Below, piece after piece: positions 7,581-16,729 of a stretch of DNA of 64,000 bases. The notes beneath the pieces are model-generated. The model had not been told where the DNA came from and did no database searches. It saw nothing but the letters and a program-made list of their open reading frames with translations. The position numbers were made by a program, and so were the translations under genes. The stretch is taken from NCBI RefSeq assembly GCF_002803065.1, contig NZ_NNBL01000004.1, forward strand, positions 437,766 through 501,765, read 5' to 3'. The DNA comes from Streptomyces sp. CB01635. GTDB lineage: Bacteria > Actinomycetota > Actinomycetes > Streptomycetales > Streptomycetaceae. Positions within the stretch are counted from its first letter, which is position 1. Each line of letters opens with the position of its first letter.

Positions 7581-9827
7581 CTACGCAGTGACCGTGTCGC
7601 CCGACTCCGGATCCGATTCCAGGGCCTCGGCGATCTCGTCGGCGGTGTCCGTGTCGCGCTGGCCGGGGATCTCCGCCGCGAGGCGGGACTCCATGCGCAC
7701 GCGTCGCTCGTCGGCCCGGGCGCACAGCGCGCGCACCGCGTCGTTGAAGCGGTCCAGGGACGGCGGGTCCGAGGGGCCCAGGAGGTGCTCCTTGAGCTCC
7801 GCGCGGGCCTCCGCGTGGGAATCCGTCTCCGGGGCGCGTACGGCCGCGAGAAGGGCGGGTACCTCCGTTGCCGCGGGCGTCAGGATCGTCGCCGCGCTGA
7901 CCGTCGGGAATCCGGCGCGGAAATCGCCCTCGGTCATGCCGGAGGTGTTCGCGACGGCGTACGGCTTCTCGCTCGTCAGCCAGTCCGAGACGACCGAGGA
8001 GACGTCGCTGATGAGGACGTCGGCCTGGTTGAAGCAGGTGAAGATCGCCGGGCGGGCGTCCGTGATGACCAGGTGCTCCCACTCCGGGAAGGACGCCCAG
8101 TACGCGGACTCCCACGCGGCGGTCGCCTCGGCGACGGCGGCCTGCCGGCCCCCGTCGGGCGTGCCCTGGAGCAGCATGCGCTCCATCTCGTCCGCGCTGG
8201 AGCGGAACGCGGTCGACGTCAGCTTGTCCAGCTCCGCCGCGCGGCGGACCAGCTCGGCGGCGGCCTCGGGGCCGGGCCGCGCGCCGGAGCGCTTCGCGGC
8301 CGCCTCGCGGACCATCGCCTTGATGCGCTCGTTCGCGGCGCCCGCGCGCGGGTCGACCGAGCCGGTCATCGGGTGCGGCTTGTAGAGGAGGCGCACGGAG
8401 TCATCGGCGAGCAGGTGCTTGACGATGTTCTCGCCGGCGAGAACCACCGACGTGTTGCCCGGGTTGCCGTCCCAGCCCTCCCACGTGGGGGCGTAGAGGA
8501 CCGTCGTGAAGCGTTCACCTGTGGCTCCGCCACGGGGGTCCTGCGGCGCGCCGGTGGAGCGCTTGATGGGCGACAGCTGCGGGCGGCCGACCTCCACGAC
8601 GTCCTTGTCCTCGACGCCGATGTCGGCGAGCTGGTAGCGCTCGCGGGCCGCGGGCCCGGCCACCCACACCTCGTCGTACGCCTTCGCGTACGGGTTGCAG
8701 GAGGACAGCTTGTCGCTCTCGCCGTGGTTGATGAACGCGTGCTTGATCGTCGGGATGCGCAGGACCTGGGAGGTCTTCGCGGCGTTCGCCGGGTGCAGCA
8801 CCATCTTCAGCGTCGAGTTCTCCAAGGAGAACATCGTGGCGACCTTCGGGAAGCAGATGATCGGCACGTCGGTCGCGTCGATCTTCTGGACCATGAACCG
8901 CTCGCGCAGCACGATCAGCGGCTTGCCGTCGACCTCGGAGAGTGTGGAGAGCCACATGTTCGCCTGGTACGCGGACGACGTGCCGCCCGAGAAGTACATC
9001 GCGACGGTCGGCTTGTAGTCGGCCAGCCAGCGGTCGAGCCAGGCCATGACCTTCTGCTCGCTCAAGGCGCGCTTCTTCGGGAGCAGCCAGGTCGCGAGAT
9101 AGACCGTGCCGCCGCCGAGCAGCACGATCGAGACACCGAGGCCGATGACGCCCCAGAGCGCGTCGGTGGTGGCCGCCGTGATCAGCAGGCCGATGGTGCC
9201 GGGGGCGGCGAAGCCGAGCAGGCGGTGACCCTGGCGGCGGGCCAGGATGCGCGGCGGGGCCGCGGACAGCCGCAGCTCCGACGCGTCGATGTTCCGCGTC
9301 ACGATGGGCAGCGCGCGCGTGCGGCGCACCAGGACGGCCACGGCCTGGCACACGAAGTGCAGGGCGTAGAAGGCGAGCAGCGCGATGGTGAGGGGGGACT
9401 GCTCGGCCAGCGGCTCGATGCCGTCGATGCGCAGGAGACCGACCAGGATCAGCATGTCGCGCAGCAGCTGCCGGACGGTGACATCGAAGCGGATCTTGCC
9501 GAGGAGGGAGAGCAGGCCGGGCTGCTTGTACTGGAGATACGTGTCGAGCGCGAGACCCGCGGCGCTCGCGGCGACGAACACCGGGACGTACGGGATCAGC
9601 GCGCTGACGAGCTGGGCCGTGTAGAGCGCGAACATCGCGAAGAGCGCTGAGAGCTGCACGACGCGGCGGGAGGCAAGGCCGGCGGAGGGCACTGGGCGGG
9701 GCTCCTGGCAGGGGGGATCGGATGGCGGGGGGAAAGATTTGCGGGGGGTGCGCGGCATTCTTCGATGAAGGCCGACCACTGACCGTATGACTTTCGCGCC
9801 CTCGCTAGCAATCCTTCGTGACAGCAA
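7581..9827 (-). CDS. Membrane-anchored CDP-glycerol glycerophosphotransferase-like protein
   Basis: Probable wall-glycopolymer (teichoic-acid-type) synthase. After a basic, Pro-rich N-terminus come several membrane segments (roughly residues 55-100, 115-170 and 205-245), then a cytoplasmic GT-B-like half with HAFINHGESDK, YAPTWEGW and YKPHPMTG, the TagF/CDP-glycerol transferase landmarks. Start choice is open: 9827 gives 748 aa, while an internal ATG at 9761 leaves the membrane part intact. It is alone on this strand. Related membrane-bound TagF-like genes occur near proBA and the LCP gene in other Streptomyces, which fits a role in polymer synthesis. Donor and acceptor cannot be deduced. Confidence 0.75.
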   Translation of the reverse strand: MLSRRIASEGAKVIRSVVGLHRRMPRTPRKSFPPPSDPPCQEPRPVPSAGLASRRVVQLSALFAMFALYTAQLVSALIPYVPVFVAASAAGLALDTYLQYKQPGLLSLLGKIRFDVTVRQLLRDMLILVGLLRIDGIEPLAEQSPLTIALLAFYALHFVCQAVAVLVRRTRALPIVTRNIDASELRLSAAPPRILARRQGHRLLGFAAPGTIGLLITAATTDALWGVIGLGVSIVLLGGGTVYLATWLLPKKRALSEQKVMAWLDRWLADYKPTVAMYFSGGTSSAYQANMWLSTLSEVDGKPLIVLRERFMVQKIDATDVPIICFPKVATMFSLENSTLKMVLHPANAAKTSQVLRIPTIKHAFINHGESDKLSSCNPYAKAYDEVWVAGPAARERYQLADIGVEDKDVVEVGRPQLSPIKRSTGAPQDPRGGATGERFTTVLYAPTWEGWDGNPGNTSVVLAGENIVKHLLADDSVRLLYKPHPMTGSVDPRAGAANERIKAMVREAAAKRSGARPGPEAAAELVRRAAELDKLTSTAFRSSADEMERMLLQGTPDGGRQAAVAEATAAWESAYWASFPEWEHLVITDARPAIFTCFNQADVLISDVSSVVSDWLTSEKPYAVANTSGMTEGDFRAGFPTVSAATILTPAATEVPALLAAVRAPETDSHAEARAELKEHLLGPSDPPSLDRFNDAVRALCARADERRVRMESRLAAEIPGQRDTDTADEIAEALESDPESGDTVTA

Positions 9828-10028
9828 TCACCGGATAAAGGGGCAAAGGCCCCAAGGGCTCTGGGTGACGATTCCTTCCGCGGCCTCCGGCGGAATTCCT
9901 CTGGGGTGAGCCTGCCGTCCGCCCCTCGGAACCCGGAGGCGCCGCGCCGTACCGCTCACGTAGATTGCAGGACCAGGGCCGTGGCCGGGACGAGGCCCAC
10001 GGCCGGTCAGCACTGATGGGGAACGCAC

Positions 10029-11168
10029 GTGTCAGCGGCAGGGCAGGACATGAGGCAGGGCGTGGCGGAAGCCCGCAGGATCGTGGTCAAGGTCGGATCC
10101 TCCTCGCTCACCACCGCCGAGGGCGGCCTCGACGCCGACCGGGTCGACGCCCTCGTCGACGTGCTCGCCAAGTCCCGCAGCGGCGGCGAGAAGGAGATCG
10201 TGCTCGTCTCGTCCGGCGCCATCGCCGCCGGGCTCGCCCCACTCGGCCTGCGCCGCCGCCCCAAGGACCTCGCCCGCCAGCAGGCGGCCGCCAGCGTCGG
10301 CCAGGGCCTCCTGGTGGCCCGCTACACCGCCTCTTTCGCACGCTACGGCGTCCGCGTCGGCCAGGTCCTGCTCACCAGCGACGACATGGCCCGCCGCGCC
10401 CACCACCGCAACGCGTCGCGCACCCTCGACCAGCTCCTCGCGATGGGTGCTCTGCCCGTCGTGAACGAGAACGACACCGTGGCGACGGACGAGATCCGCT
10501 TCGGCGACAACGACCGGCTCGCCGCTCTCGTCGCCCACCTCGTCCACGCCGACCTCCTCGTCCTCCTCTCGGACGTCGACGGCCTCTACGACGGCGACCC
10601 CGCCAAGCCCGGCAGCTCGCGGATCTCCGAGGTCCGCGGCCCCGCCGACATCGCGCACGTCAAGATCGGCAGCGCGGGCAAGGCGGGCGTCGGCACCGGC
10701 GGCATGGTCACCAAGGTCGAGGCGGCCGGGATCGCCGCCGCCGCGGGCATCCCCGTCGTCCTCACCAGCGCGGTGCACGCCGCCGACGCGCTCGCCGCCC
10801 GCGACACGGGCACGTACTTCCACCGCACGGGCCGGCGCAGCGCCGACCGCCTCCTGTGGCTCCAGCACGCCTCCACCCCGCAGGGCGCGCTCACGCTCGA
10901 CGACGGGGCGGTGAAGGCCGTCGTCGAGGGCCGCAAGTCGCTCCTTCCCGCAGGCATCGCGGCCGTCGAGGGCGAGTTCGGCGCGGGCGACCCCGTCGAG
11001 CTGCGCGACGCCAAGGGGCGGGCGATCGCACGCGGCCTGGTGAACTTCGACGCCAAGGAGATCCCACAGCTCATCGGCCGCTCCACCCGCGAGCTGGCCC
11101 GCGAGCTCGGGCCCGCGTACGAGCGTGAGGTCGTCCACCGGGACGATCTGGTGCTGCTGCACCCCTGA
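10029..11168 (+). CDS. proB: Glutamate 5-kinase
   Basis: First step of proline synthesis: ATP-dependent phosphorylation of glutamate. It has 379 aa: an amino-acid-kinase domain (VVKVGSSSLT near residue 20, NENDTVATDEIRFGDND, and a GTGGMVTKVEAA segment) and a C-terminal PUA domain (about 285-375). GTG 10029 has GGGGA upstream. The next enzyme, proA, lies 700 bp downstream with one small gene between, so the pathway genes are neighbours without being fused. Confidence 0.96.
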   Translation: MSAAGQDMRQGVAEARRIVVKVGSSSLTTAEGGLDADRVDALVDVLAKSRSGGEKEIVLVSSGAIAAGLAPLGLRRRPKDLARQQAAASVGQGLLVARYTASFARYGVRVGQVLLTSDDMARRAHHRNASRTLDQLLAMGALPVVNENDTVATDEIRFGDNDRLAALVAHLVHADLLVLLSDVDGLYDGDPAKPGSSRISEVRGPADIAHVKIGSAGKAGVGTGGMVTKVEAAGIAAAAGIPVVLTSAVHAADALAARDTGTYFHRTGRRSADRLLWLQHASTPQGALTLDDGAVKAVVEGRKSLLPAGIAAVEGEFGAGDPVELRDAKGRAIARGLVNFDAKEIPQLIGRSTRELARELGPAYEREVVHRDDLVLLHP

Positions 11169-11450
11169 CCGCCCCGGCGTACTCGTGAAGATCCGGCGTC
11201 CGCGCCGGGCGTAAACCGTGTAGACGGCCGAAAGCCGGGCCTCCCGCGGGGGACCTTCCCCAAAACCGCCCCACGAGGGCGCTTGGCCTGCTCAACTTTG
11301 GTGCAGGAAGTTCCGCACGACCATTGCGCAAAGGAGGCCGTCGTGAGACGAGCGCGCCCGGGGGCGACGTCCCGAGGGTCGGCGGAGCGGGCACTGACCA
11401 GCGTCGCGGCCGGCGAGTCGTACCAGGGCAGCGGGCAGGAGGAGAGTGCC

Positions 11451-11804
11451 GTGACGGAGGAAGGCCCCCGCCTCTGGCATGTCACTCTCAGCGTCTCCGG
11501 CGCCGACGCGCCCCTCGCCGAGGTTCGGCGGGGACTCGAACAGCTGGCGCACGACCATCCCTTTCTGCTGACGAGCCGGTACGCCGTCGACCACGCCGAG
11601 ATCCGCTACTGGGAAGAGGCCCGCGACCTGCACGACGCGGCCGCCGTGGCGCTGCGCCTGTGGGGCGAGCACCGCCAGAGTTCCCAGCTCCCGCCGTGGG
11701 AGATCGTCGGCCTCGAGGTCATCGACCGCGACACGTACCACCAGCGCATAGCCGAGGGCTACGGGCCCCTGCCGGCCACCCCGGTCGGTGTACACCCGTT
11801 TTAG
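11451..11804 (+). CDS. Conserved hypothetical protein between proB and proA
   Basis: I assign no function. The 117-aa product starts MTEEGPRLWHVTLSVSG and has a compact alpha/beta look with no membrane segment. Two starts compete. GTG 11451 (chosen) has GGAGGAG eight nt upstream and begins where the protein looks folded. GTG 11343 has a nearly perfect AAAGGAGG and would add 36 Arg/Ser/Gly-rich residues containing rare codons such as AGA. Its position between the proline genes suggests co-expression with them. Confidence 0.7.
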   Translation: MTEEGPRLWHVTLSVSGADAPLAEVRRGLEQLAHDHPFLLTSRYAVDHAEIRYWEEARDLHDAAAVALRLWGEHRQSSQLPPWEIVGLEVIDRDTYHQRIAEGYGPLPATPVGVHPF

Positions 11805-11866
11805 GTCACATCTCAGGGTTCGGAACAGCCGCCGGACAGCCCTCGCGCGCCCATTACCCTGCCGAT

Positions 11867-13150
11867 ATGACCTCGCTCTCGCCGTACGACTCGATGACCC
11901 CCGTCACCCAGGCCGCCTACCGCGCCCGGTCCGCGGCCGGCGTGATCGCCCCGCTGCCGCGGGCCGCGAAGGACGACGCTCTCGCCGCGATCGCCGACGC
12001 CCTCGAAGTGCGCACGGCCGAGATCGTCGAGGCGAACGCCAAGGACATCGCCCGCGCCCGCGAGGCCGGCACCAGCGAGTCGGTCATCGACCGCCTCACG
12101 CTCACGCCCGAGCGGGTCCGCGCCATCGCCGCCGACGTGCGCGACGTCGTCGCCCTGCCCGACCCGGTCGGCACGGTCGTCCGCGGCAACACCCTCCCGA
12201 ACGGCATCGACCTGCGCCAGGTCCGCGTCCCGCTCGGCGTCGTCGGCATCATCTACGAGGCCCGCCCGAACGTGACCGTGGACGCCGCCGCCCTCTGCCT
12301 CAAGTCGGGCAACGCCGTTCTCCTGCGCGGAAGTTCGTCCGCGTACGAGTCCAACACCGCCCTCGTGCGGGTGCTGCGCGACGCGGTCGGCGGCTCCGGG
12401 CTGCCCGCCGACGCCATCCAGCTCGTGCCCGGGGAGAGCCGCGACTCCGTCAACGAGCTGATGCGGGCGCGCGGCCTGGTCGACGTCCTCATCCCGCGCG
12501 GCGGCGCCTCCCTCATCAAGAACGTCGTCGAGAACTCGATCGTCCCCGTCATCGAGACCGGCACCGGCAACTGCCACGTCTACGTCGACGCCCACGCGGA
12601 CCTCGACATGGCCGTCGACATCCTGATCAACTCCAAGGCGCAGCGCCCCAGCGTCTGCAACGCCGCCGAGACCCTCCTCGTCCACCAGGACATCGCCGAC
12701 GCCTTCGTACCCCGCGCCCTTGCGGCCCTCGCCGAGGCCGGCGTCACCGTGCACGCCGACGAGCGCGTTCTCGCGTACGCCGAGGGCTCCAAGGCCACCG
12801 TCGTCGAGGCGACCCCCGAGGACTGGGAGACCGAATACCTCTCGTACGACATCGCGGCCGCCGTCGTGCACTCCCTGGACGCTGCCGTGGAGCACATCCG
12901 CCTCTGGTCCTCCGGCCACACCGAGGCCATCGTCACCACCTCGCAGCAGGCGGCCCGCCGCTTCACCCAACTGGTCGACTCCACCACGGTCGCCGTGAAC
13001 GCCTCGACGCGCTTCACCGACGGCGGCCAGTTCGGCTTCGGCGCCGAGATCGGCATCTCCACCCAGAAGCTCCACGCCCGGGGCCCCATGGGCCTTCCGG
13101 AGCTCACGAGCACCAAGTACATCGTCACCGGCGACGGCCACACCCGGTAG
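11867..13150 (+). CDS. proA: Gamma-glutamyl phosphate reductase
   Basis: Second proline enzyme, NADPH-dependent reduction of glutamyl-5-phosphate to the semialdehyde; 427 aa. An aldehyde-dehydrogenase fold is evident: GVVGIIYEARPNVTVDAA, LLRGSSSAYESN, and QRPSVCNAAETLL holding the catalytic cysteine. ATG 11867 begins 7 nt after TACCCT (11855-11860), the spacing expected of a leaderless mRNA, so proA may have its own promoter. No Shine-Dalgarno sequence is present. Confidence 0.96.
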   Translation: MTSLSPYDSMTPVTQAAYRARSAAGVIAPLPRAAKDDALAAIADALEVRTAEIVEANAKDIARAREAGTSESVIDRLTLTPERVRAIAADVRDVVALPDPVGTVVRGNTLPNGIDLRQVRVPLGVVGIIYEARPNVTVDAAALCLKSGNAVLLRGSSSAYESNTALVRVLRDAVGGSGLPADAIQLVPGESRDSVNELMRARGLVDVLIPRGGASLIKNVVENSIVPVIETGTGNCHVYVDAHADLDMAVDILINSKAQRPSVCNAAETLLVHQDIADAFVPRALAALAEAGVTVHADERVLAYAEGSKATVVEATPEDWETEYLSYDIAAAVVHSLDAAVEHIRLWSSGHTEAIVTTSQQAARRFTQLVDSTTVAVNASTRFTDGGQFGFGAEIGISTQKLHARGPMGLPELTSTKYIVTGDGHTR

Positions 13151-13228
13151 TCGCGGGCATGCGGACGGGAACAAAGGGAATTCCCGCACCGACTGCCCAA
13201 AACGACCCCCCAGGTCTACTCTGGACGC

Positions 13229-13816
13229 GTGCCGGAGGACGTGGGGGGCACGCCGTTCCCTGACGGCTGGGAGCCCGACGACGACCGCGACCGCGGGGGT
13301 GCGGACGAAGAGTTCGCCTCCGTGGTCTTCGACGAGGACTTCGTGAAAGCCGCCGAGGTCCATGAACCCACCGCGGTCGAGCGGCTGCTCGCCGCGGCGC
13401 AGGCGCGCGCCGAGGCCCAGGAAGCCGAGGCACGAAGGGCCCGCACGCGTGGCTCCGCGGTCGACGACGACCTCTACGACGACGGGTACGGCCCCGACCC
13501 GCGAGGCGGCTACGCCCACGGCCCGGAGGTGGACGACCTCTACGATCCCGATGTCGACGAGGACGGCTACCCGCGCCCCGGCGCCGCGAAGGTGCGCTGG
13601 CGCCGCCCCGTCGCCTGGCTGCTCGCCCTCGTCATGGGCATCGGCATGGTCGCGCTCGCCTTCACCGCCGTCTACCGCGGCGCCTCGTCGGGCGGCCGCC
13701 AGGACCGGGTCCCGCCGCCCGCGACGACCGAGCTGGAGAAGGGCTTCCCGACCGCCCCCAGCGCTTCGGCAGAATACTTCCAGCCACCGGTCCCCGCGAC
13801 CCCGCGGACCCCCTGA
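13229..13816 (+). CDS. Single-pass membrane protein A of a motif-sharing pair
   Basis: Unknown function, 195 aa. The acidic cytoplasmic N-terminus contains SVVFDEDFVKAA (residues 31-42), followed by a charged Ala/Glu stretch, an Asp/Tyr-rich region (about 80-120), one membrane helix (about 132-152, PVAWLLALVMGIGMVALAFT) and a short Pro-rich outer tail. The next gene begins with the same N-terminal motif. GTG 13229 lies 6-7 nt after TACTCT, suggesting a leaderless transcript. Together they look like scaffold or docking proteins, but that is inference. Confidence 0.8.
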   Translation: MPEDVGGTPFPDGWEPDDDRDRGGADEEFASVVFDEDFVKAAEVHEPTAVERLLAAAQARAEAQEAEARRARTRGSAVDDDLYDDGYGPDPRGGYAHGPEVDDLYDPDVDEDGYPRPGAAKVRWRRPVAWLLALVMGIGMVALAFTAVYRGASSGGRQDRVPPPATTELEKGFPTAPSASAEYFQPPVPATPRTP

Positions 13817-13917
13817 CCACGGACGGGTACACCCCGTGAGCACAGGGTCGAGAACCTGTCGGAAGTTGTCGTGTACCAGGGCGTTTACCGGACCCCCGGC
13901 AGACCTACCCTGAAGGT

Positions 13918-14991
13918 ATGGGCGAGCCAGGAGACCCACCGGAGGGGACCCCCGAGAGCGCTCCCGGCGGTGGTGGCGAGGACGAGTACCGATCCGTCGT
14001 CTTCGACGAGTCGTTCATCCGTGCTGCCCGGCTCCAGGAGTTCTCCGCGCAGGAGCGCATCACCGACCACGCGCCCGCCGTACGCCGGCGCCCCGGACTG
14101 CGCCGCGGCTTCACCCGGCAGGCCGTCATCCTCGTCATCCTGATCGTTGTCGCGTTCGGCACCGCGATCTACATGGGCGTGCGCAACCCGTACCAGAGCC
14201 CCGCCACCGCCCGCCGGCCCGAACCGCTGCGCATGACCGTCATCCCGCTCTCGCCGCAGGGCAAGGTGCCCGGCGCCGTCTCGGTGTCCCAGCTCTACAA
14301 GCACAGCCCCGCCGCCGAGTTCAGGACGGCCGCCGAAGGCATCAACCTGCCCCCGGAGCAGCGCACTTCGCACTTCTCCGAGAGCCAGGTCTACGCCGCC
14401 CTGACCACCGTCAAGGACTATCTCGTCGAGTCCTCGCTCGACCCCGACGTGCTCACCGGGAAGGCCGTGCGGCCCGTGCGGATCCTGCTCGACCCGCAGC
14501 AGCTCGACCAGTTCGACCGGAGCTTCGACCGGCCCGCCGCCGACGGACGGCACGAGGCCACCGGCTGGCTCGTCCGCTTCGACCCGAAGCAGGCCGAGCT
14601 CGCCGGCACCGGGATCCGCGTCCAGGGCACCCTGCGCGCCACGGAGTCCGACGCGAACACCCTCGAGGTCGTCTCCGACCACACCTTCGTCTACGCGCTG
14701 CGCCCGGCCGGTGCCGGTTCCGACGCGAAGGCGTCCCTGTTCACCGTCCGCCGCGAGCTGCACTTCCGCTTCGACCGTGACGACCTGCGCATGCACCAGG
14801 CCGAGGTGCTCGTCAGCTATACGCAGGCCGGGCCGCTGTCCTGCTCCGTCGACTCGGCCGCCCATCTGCACCCGCTGCTCGCGGGGCAGGCACCGAAGGA
14901 GGGCGGCCCGGCCGGCACCGACCCGTACGCCACGGGTGGCACCGCCTCGCTGTGCGGTGCTCTCGCGCCGGGCGCCCAGCCTTCGCTCTGA
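13918..14991 (+). CDS. Single-pass membrane protein B of a motif-sharing pair
   Basis: Unknown function, 357 aa. The N-terminal segment has SVVFDESFIRAA (residues 26-37), nearly the motif of the preceding gene. One membrane helix (about 64-84, AVILVILIVVAFGTAIYMGV) is followed by an extracytoplasmic domain of about 270 aa with balanced composition and two cysteines near its end, likely a folded domain. ATG 13918 lies 6 nt after TACCCT (leaderless-type). It is adjacent to protein A and reads the same way, but each gene appears to have its own promoter. Confidence 0.82.
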   Translation: MGEPGDPPEGTPESAPGGGGEDEYRSVVFDESFIRAARLQEFSAQERITDHAPAVRRRPGLRRGFTRQAVILVILIVVAFGTAIYMGVRNPYQSPATARRPEPLRMTVIPLSPQGKVPGAVSVSQLYKHSPAAEFRTAAEGINLPPEQRTSHFSESQVYAALTTVKDYLVESSLDPDVLTGKAVRPVRILLDPQQLDQFDRSFDRPAADGRHEATGWLVRFDPKQAELAGTGIRVQGTLRATESDANTLEVVSDHTFVYALRPAGAGSDAKASLFTVRRELHFRFDRDDLRMHQAEVLVSYTQAGPLSCSVDSAAHLHPLLAGQAPKEGGPAGTDPYATGGTASLCGALAPGAQPSL

Positions 14992-15003
14992 GCCCCGCGG
15001 GAC

Positions 15004-16092
15004 CTACTCGCCGTCCTCCGGCGTCCCGTGGTTGCCCGTGTGCGCGCCGCCGTTGCCGCCGCCGAACTTCCCGCGCAGCTTGCCGCCCAGGTCGCCCGCG
15101 CCGCCCGCGATGTCCGTGACCAGCTTCATCAGCGGGTCCTTGGAGTTGCGCATGTTGTCCGCGTAGTGCGAGGCCGACTGGCGGAACGAGTCGGTGACCG
15201 AGGTGTCCTTGTCCTCGGTGCGGCGCGGGTAGTGGCCGTCCATGATCCGCTGGTAGTCGCGGGTCGCGGCCCACTTCTTCAGCTCGGCCGCGCGGACCGT
15301 GGTGAAGGGGTGCGTACGCGGCAGCACATTGAGGATCTTCAGCACGGAGTCGCGCAGGTCGCCCCCGGCCTCGTACTCCTCGGCCTGCTTGAGGAACGCG
15401 TCCACGTTCATCTCGTGCAGATGGTTGCCGCCCGCGATCTTCATCAGGCCGCGCATCGACGCGTTGAGGTCCTGGCCGACCAGCAGGCCGGCGCGGTCCG
15501 CCGACAGCTCCGACTTGCGGAACCACTCGCGCAGCGCGGTGACGATCGTCATGATCGCGAGGTTGCCGAGCGGGATCCACGCGACGCGGAGCGCCAGGCT
15601 GGTCAGGAACAGCAGTATCGTCCGGTAGACCGAGTGGCCGGACAGCGCGTGGCCCACCTCGTGGCCGACGACCGCCCGCATCTCCTCCTCGTCGAGCAGC
15701 TCCACCAGGCCGGTCGTGACGACGATGATCGGCTCGTCCAGGCCGATGCACATCGCGTTCGGCTGGGGGTCCTGGTTGACGTACATCGGCGGGACCTTCT
15801 CCAGGTCCAGGATGTAACAGGCGTCCCGCAGCATGTCGTTGAGGTGCGCGAACTGGTCGTCGGAGACCCGGACCGAGTCCGACAGGAACAGCAGGCGCAG
15901 ACTGCGCTCGGGCAGCAGCCCGCTGAGGGCCTTGAACACCGTGTCGAAACCGGTGAGCTTGCGCAGGGCCACCAGGGCCGAACGGTCCGCCGGGTGCTCG
16001 TACGCCCGCGAGGAGATCCCCTCGAAGCGTCGCCGCTGCCTGCTCGGTACGTGCTCGCGCTGGCCGTCGTTGCCGTCGTTGACGTCGGACAT
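15004..16092 (-). CDS. M48-family zinc metalloprotease (HtpX-like)
   Basis: Membrane-associated metallopeptidase, 362 aa from ATG 16092 (GGGGG five nt upstream); a longer in-frame reading exists but lacks support. The zinc site is HEVGH (about residue 170) with a downstream glutamate in SELSADRAG. A hydrophobic segment (YRTILLFLTSLALRVAWIPLGNLAIMTIV) follows HEVGH, as in HtpX. The C-terminal tail is Gly/Asn-rich and probably disordered. Likely role: membrane protein quality control. It is transcribed away from the small membrane gene at 16200. Confidence 0.85.
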   Translation of the reverse strand: MSDVNDGNDGQREHVPSRQRRRFEGISSRAYEHPADRSALVALRKLTGFDTVFKALSGLLPERSLRLLFLSDSVRVSDDQFAHLNDMLRDACYILDLEKVPPMYVNQDPQPNAMCIGLDEPIIVVTTGLVELLDEEEMRAVVGHEVGHALSGHSVYRTILLFLTSLALRVAWIPLGNLAIMTIVTALREWFRKSELSADRAGLLVGQDLNASMRGLMKIAGGNHLHEMNVDAFLKQAEEYEAGGDLRDSVLKILNVLPRTHPFTTVRAAELKKWAATRDYQRIMDGHYPRRTEDKDTSVTDSFRQSASHYADNMRNSKDPLMKLVTDIAGGAGDLGGKLRGKFGGGNGGAHTGNHGTPEDGE

Positions 16093-16199
16093 GCGTCCCC
16101 CATGTTCGTGTGCCGTCGTGTTCGGTTGTGCCCCCGAGGAGGTCTCCACAGTAGGCGGAGATACCGTGGCGGGGCAGCACACTGAAGGAGCGAAACGCC

Positions 16200-16364
16200 A
16201 TGGAGCACACACCCGACGCAGCCTGGCTCACCCAGGCGGTCAGCGCCGCAGCCTCCGACCAGCAGGGCGCGGGCAATCTGCTGCGCATCGTCATCGTCGT
16301 GGGCTTCCTCGGCAGCGTGTTCCTGGGCTGGTTCCTGCTGCGCGGCTACAAGCGCGACGACTGA
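16200..16364 (+). CDS. 54-aa single-pass membrane microprotein
   Basis: A short gene with a good GAAGGAG site nine nt before ATG 16200. The product has a polar N-half (MEHTPDAAWLTQAVSAAAS), one hydrophobic helix (about residues 29-47, RIVIVVGFLGSVFLGWFLL) and a basic-acidic end, RGYKRDD. No family is recognised. A second gene of exactly the same length and layout follows at 16518. The strong ribosome site and codon bias support real translation. Confidence 0.65.
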   Translation: MEHTPDAAWLTQAVSAAASDQQGAGNLLRIVIVVGFLGSVFLGWFLLRGYKRDD

Positions 16365-16517
16365 TACGGCTGCGGGACGGACGTGCATACGGCAGAGTCG
16401 GCGTGATCGCCGAGGACACCCCCGCATACGATGAGCGGGAAGTCTTTATCCAGACTTCATGTCACCACCCAGATCCCGACTCCCCATCCCGTCTCACCCG
16501 GATAGGTCCTGCTGACG

Positions 16518-16682
16518 ATGAGCCTCCACAGCACCGCTGCCCAGCTGGCCACCCTCGCCGCCGAGGGCGGCGAGCACGGCGGCAACCACCCGAGCCTCAG
16601 TCCCTACCTCACGGGCGGCGGCGCCCTGTTCCTGCTGCTGCTGATGCTGTGGATCGTCACCCGCTTCAACCGGGACCGCTAG
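16518..16682 (+). CDS. Second 54-aa single-pass membrane microprotein
   Basis: MSLHSTAAQLATLAAEGG, a His/Gly/Ser linker, then one helix (about residues 34-48, GGGALFLLLLMLWIVT) and the basic end RFNRDR. It matches the gene at 16200 in length and topology but not clearly in sequence. The ribosome site is weak. It ends 47 nt before nadD. Function unknown. Confidence 0.6.
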   Translation: MSLHSTAAQLATLAAEGGEHGGNHPSLSPYLTGGGALFLLLLMLWIVTRFNRDR

Positions 16683-16729
16683 GCCCTGACGGCGAAGGCA
16701 CTCCGACCGGGCCAGTAGGCTCTGCACGC

